Source of the DNA: Streptomyces globisporus
Lineage (GTDB): Bacteria > Actinomycetota > Actinomycetes > Streptomycetales > Streptomycetaceae
Assembly: GCA_014649555.1 (NCBI GenBank)
Contig: BMTG01000009.1
Coordinates: 186,001-250,000, forward strand
Direction: 5' to 3'
DNA: 64,000 bases
Below are positions 61,235 to 64,000 of this stretch, one piece after another. Within the stretch, counting starts at the first letter, position 1. The number at the start of each line of letters is the position of its first letter. A program made the translations under genes and the position numbers. The notes beneath the pieces were generated by a model. It searched no databases. It was not told where the DNA came from and saw only the letters and a program-made list of their open reading frames with translations.

Positions 61235-63097
61235 ATGGAGAACCTGACTGTCAACACGCCTGTGCGGCTGTACGGAACCCCCGCGGAGGCGGTCGAGCAA
61301 GCCGCGCTGTGGCGTCCGGGCGACCCGTTTCCGCTGCTGGCCGGCCCGGCACTGGACCGGTTTCGTCGTGTGGTGGGTGAGGAGCTGCCCGCGGTGGAGG
61401 TGACGCGGCGCGCCGGGAGCGTCGTCTCGACCGGGGGCCCGCTGTCCCGGGCGGCGGGGCGGCTGCTGGCCGTGGCCACCGAGCGCCCGCATCGTCATGT
61501 GGACGCGGCGGGGCTGGCCGACGCCGTGGCCGGAGGCGGTCTGGTGGCCGTGGTGGGGCTGGCCTCCGATCTCGCCGAGGCCCGTGACTGGCCCGCGGCG
61601 GGCAACCCCCGGACCGGGGTGCTGACCGGGCGTACTCCGGCTTCGCTGCTGTGCCTGGTCTACCGGACCCTGGTGCCGGAGGCCGGGGCGCGGGACGGCG
61701 CCTTCGTGGTGTCGAACCCGTTCCATCAGGACGAGCTGGAGGCCGACGCGGTGGAGCTCGCCGAGATGGACCGGCTGTTCACCGAACGGAATCAGCTCGT
61801 CGTCTACCACCTGCACGGCCGGGAGTGCAGCGCGGGGATGCCGGACGCGGTGATCTGCGGGCGGTCGGACGACGGTGTGCCGCCGTCGGGGCCGCTGCCG
61901 GAGGGTTACCGGATTCCGTCGTGCCTGCGGGGCGGGGGCTGCTACCGCGGCGACCTCGCGGAGGACCAGCGGATCCGGGCGATGGACCTGAACGCGGTGC
62001 TGGTCTTCTCGCAGAGCTGTTCGACGGTGGCGGTCGGCGCGTCCGCCTTCCCGCCCGAGGTGTCGCTCGGCTCGGGGTTCCTGGAAGGCACGGCCACGGC
62101 GGTGATCGGGGGCCTGGGCTCCCACATGGCGGAGCCGGGACTGGAGCGGGAGGTACGCGACGGGATGGCCTCGGGGCTGCCGCTGGGCGACATCGTGGCG
62201 CGGCTGAACTCCGGCGAGGGAGGGCACCGGGGAGGCATGGCGACCTTCGGTCTGCTCGGCGATCCCGGCCTGGTGCTGAAGGCCCCGGCCGAAGGAGTCA
62301 CGCCGCCGCCCGTCACGCCCCACGGGACCGAGGGTACGGAGGAGGCCCTGGAGACCCTGGGCCACCTCAACGACACCGTGCTGCCGAGGTGCGAGCGGCT
62401 GCCCTGGCTGGAGCTGGAGGGGGCGGAGGAGGAGTTCCTCGGCCTGCGCCGGCGGATTCGGGAGCTGGCCTACCGCGCCGACGCCCCGGATCTCCCCGCG
62501 CAGGCCGCCCTCCTGGCCGAGGCGGTGGCCGAGGCCCAGCACGGGCTGATCCGGCAGGCCGCCGCGGCCGCGCAGCGGGAGGGGGCCGACTTCCTGGGCG
62601 ACTCGTCCCCGCTCTTCGACCAGGAGGCACGGGAGGAGATCCCGTGCGCCGGCTGCGGTCTGCCGCGCGCCTTCCGCATCCGGCTGCGGCACCGGGTGGA
62701 CCGGTCGCTGGTCGTCCACACCGAGCAGTGCCGGCGCTGCGGCGATCTCCACTGGTCCACCGCCGAGTCGCCGGGAACGGCCCCGTACATCCGCGGCCCG
62801 GTGGACTTCTCCGCCGATCGCCGGTCCGCGACGGTGCTGACCCGGGAGATCGTCAATCCCGGGCCGCGCACGGTGCGGGGTGCGGCGGGCTTCGCGTTCC
62901 AGACCAGGGACGAGCCGGTCCTTCCCTCGTGGACGAGCGAGCCCGTCGAGATCCCGGCGGGCGGGGTGTACCGGTTCCGGGTTCCGCTGGACCTGCCCGC
63001 CTACCCGTCGGTGCGGCCCGACCCGCACACCGGCCAGGTCATGGCGTTGCTCGACGGTGTCTGCCTGCTCTCGCCCGCGGTCATGGGACTCGCCTGA
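61235..63097 (+). CDS. abmC: AbmC, caspase/gingipain-like (clan CD) protein with zinc ribbon
   Basis: This 620-residue protein joins siderophore and nucleoside in published genetics, but no fold is assigned to my knowledge. I read a clan-CD (CHAT/C25-like) core: LVVYHLHGRECSAG (His194), then VLVFSQSCSTVAVGAS (Cys262), an alpha stretch FLEGTATAVIGGLGS, then FGLLGDPGLVLK, the GDP end-motif of gingipain-like domains. After it come a helical region (~360-455), a zinc ribbon (Cys471/474 and Cys499/502) and a beta domain. This fits a Cys-His acyl-enzyme rather than an ATP-grasp or amide synthetase. It starts 47 bases after abmD. Confidence 0.75.
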   Translation: MENLTVNTPVRLYGTPAEAVEQAALWRPGDPFPLLAGPALDRFRRVVGEELPAVEVTRRAGSVVSTGGPLSRAAGRLLAVATERPHRHVDAAGLADAVAGGGLVAVVGLASDLAEARDWPAAGNPRTGVLTGRTPASLLCLVYRTLVPEAGARDGAFVVSNPFHQDELEADAVELAEMDRLFTERNQLVVYHLHGRECSAGMPDAVICGRSDDGVPPSGPLPEGYRIPSCLRGGGCYRGDLAEDQRIRAMDLNAVLVFSQSCSTVAVGASAFPPEVSLGSGFLEGTATAVIGGLGSHMAEPGLEREVRDGMASGLPLGDIVARLNSGEGGHRGGMATFGLLGDPGLVLKAPAEGVTPPPVTPHGTEGTEEALETLGHLNDTVLPRCERLPWLELEGAEEEFLGLRRRIRELAYRADAPDLPAQAALLAEAVAEAQHGLIRQAAAAAQREGADFLGDSSPLFDQEAREEIPCAGCGLPRAFRIRLRHRVDRSLVVHTEQCRRCGDLHWSTAESPGTAPYIRGPVDFSADRRSATVLTREIVNPGPRTVRGAAGFAFQTRDEPVLPSWTSEPVEIPAGGVYRFRVPLDLPAYPSVRPDPHTGQVMALLDGVCLLSPAVMGLA

Positions 63098-63167
63098 GCG
63101 GACGGGAACACGACCGGGCCGGTGCCTGCGGGCAGGCGGTGCCCACCGGCAGAAGGAGGACAGAGGG

Positions 63168-64000
63168 ATGGCGGAGGAACCGCATCGTCGAACCGATGTG
63201 CTGGATGTCGTGGGCATCGGTTTCGGCCCGTCGAACCTGGCCCTGGCAATAGCCCTGGCCGAACACAACGCCGCCGTACCCGAGCAGGAGCGGGTGTCGG
63301 CGCACTTCTTCGAGAAACAGATCGCGTTCGGCTGGCACCGGGGCATGCTCATGCCCGGCACCACCATGCAGGTGTCCCATCTGAAGGATCTGGTCACCAT
63401 GCGGGACCCCACCAGTCGCTTCACCTTCCTCGCCTATCTGCACGACAAGGGAAGGCTCACCGATTTCATCAACCACAAGATCATCTTCCCCTCCCGTATC
63501 GAGTTCCACGACTATCTGGAATGGGCCGCGGGCGCTTTCCGGAAAGAGGTCGCCTACGGAACCGAGGCCGTGGACGTGCGGCCGGTCGAGGAGGACGGCG
63601 AGGTCACCCACTTCGCGGTGACCGCCCACAGCGTCGGACTGCCGTCGAAGCCCTTCGTGCAGCGGGCCCGCAACGTGGTGGTGGCAGGCGGGCTGCGCCC
63701 GCACCTTCCCGACGGGGCGGTGCTGTCGGACCGGGTCTGGCACACCGGTGAACTCCTCGGCCGGCTGGAGAGGCTGCCCGTGCCCCGGCCCCGCAGCTTC
63801 ACCGTGGTCGGAGCGGGACAGAGCGCCGCGGAGGCGGTGGCGCATCTGCACCGCGAGTTCCCCGACGCCGATGTCCACGCCGTGTTCCGGCGCTACGGCT
63901 ATTCGCCCGCCGACGACAGCTCCTTCGTGAACCGGATCTTCGACCCCGACGCCGTGGACCGCTTCCACGGGGCACCCGAGGACGTCAAGCGGATGATGGT
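63168..64000 (+). CDS. abmB: AbmB, ornithine N5-monooxygenase, C-terminus cut by window edge
   Basis: The frame is open from ATG 63168 (GAAGGAGG site ahead) to the edge. It encodes the first 277 residues of an FAD/NADPH N-hydroxylase: VVGIGFGPSNLALAIAL (FAD), FEKQIAFGWHRGMLMPGTTMQVSHLKDLVTMRDP (ornithine/lysine hydroxylase hallmark) and TVVGAGQSAAEAVAHL (NADPH). It should make N5-hydroxyornithine, the first step to the hydroxamate monomers loaded by AbmQ. The acetyltransferase abmA is expected just downstream, outside the window. Confidence 0.92.
   Translation, partial: MAEEPHRRTDVLDVVGIGFGPSNLALAIALAEHNAAVPEQERVSAHFFEKQIAFGWHRGMLMPGTTMQVSHLKDLVTMRDPTSRFTFLAYLHDKGRLTDFINHKIIFPSRIEFHDYLEWAAGAFRKEVAYGTEAVDVRPVEEDGEVTHFAVTAHSVGLPSKPFVQRARNVVVAGGLRPHLPDGAVLSDRVWHTGELLGRLERLPVPRPRSFTVVGAGQSAAEAVAHLHREFPDADVHAVFRRYGYSPADDSSFVNRIFDPDAVDRFHGAPEDVKRMM

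Overview
The window is high-GC actinobacterial chromosome and reads as Streptomyces. It carries DasR-type dre operators beside N-acetylglucosamine PTS genes, a CysO/CysM/Mec sulfur module with a short actinobacterial leader peptide, several actinobacterial DUF families (DUF1707, DUF2017, DUF3618) and dense GTG/TTG starts with overlapping stop-start pairs. An S. griseus/S. globisporus-like strain is my guess, because the right third matches the albomycin (abm) cluster.

Left part (1-18 kb): a truncated winged-helix protein at the edge, a lipoprotein, a BenE transporter, and a four-gene minus-strand cassette (Fe/2OG amino-acid-type oxygenase, TauE/SafE exporter, FMN alpha-hydroxy-acid oxidase, aminotransferase) that looks like an amino-acid modification pathway I cannot name. 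Then come household or poorly known genes (DUF1963-like, DUF445, SGNH hydrolase, DUF1707), a three-gene ABC-2 exporter with a 9-bp minisatellite inside the operon, and a class A penicillin-binding protein.

Middle (18-41 kb): a SugE/Gdx-type SMR exporter under an apparent guanidine-III riboswitch, a GroES-like protein, bcp, an MFS carrier, and a translationally coupled pair of repeat-bearing HNH endonucleases next to a tRNA with an unusual anticodon/variable-arm combination. These are followed by rdgB, rph and the nagF/nagE1/nagE2 PTS locus with three dre sites. Next are an RNase Z-like hydrolase, a membrane-tethered PemK/MazF-like protein, a leader peptide plus cysO-cysM, a cobalamin-riboswitch-controlled ABC importer, mec, an amino-acid permease, DUF2017, clpS, pncB and pncA.

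Right part (41.4-64 kb): the albomycin cluster abmR to abmB, cut by the right edge, so abmA should lie beyond it. One minus-strand operon, abmN-O-P-Q-R, encodes an exporter (two ATPases, two permeases) and the siderophore NRPS (A-T-C-T-C-T, no thioesterase). A divergent plus-strand unit, abmM-L, starts from a region holding a DtxR/DmdR-type iron box. abmK, a second seryl-tRNA synthetase, is read leftward. A long coupled plus-strand operon, abmJ-I-H-G-F-E-D-C-B, makes the thionucleoside (radical SAM, methyltransferase, PLP transaldolase, kinase-like, seryl-transfer, carbamoyl transfer, PLP epimerase) and begins the hydroxamate siderophore (ornithine N-hydroxylase). The most interesting protein is AbmC. 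By eye it has a caspase/gingipain-like (clan CD) His-Cys core plus a zinc ribbon, and it sits beside an NRPS with no release domain, so it is a candidate peptide ligase for joining siderophore to nucleoside.
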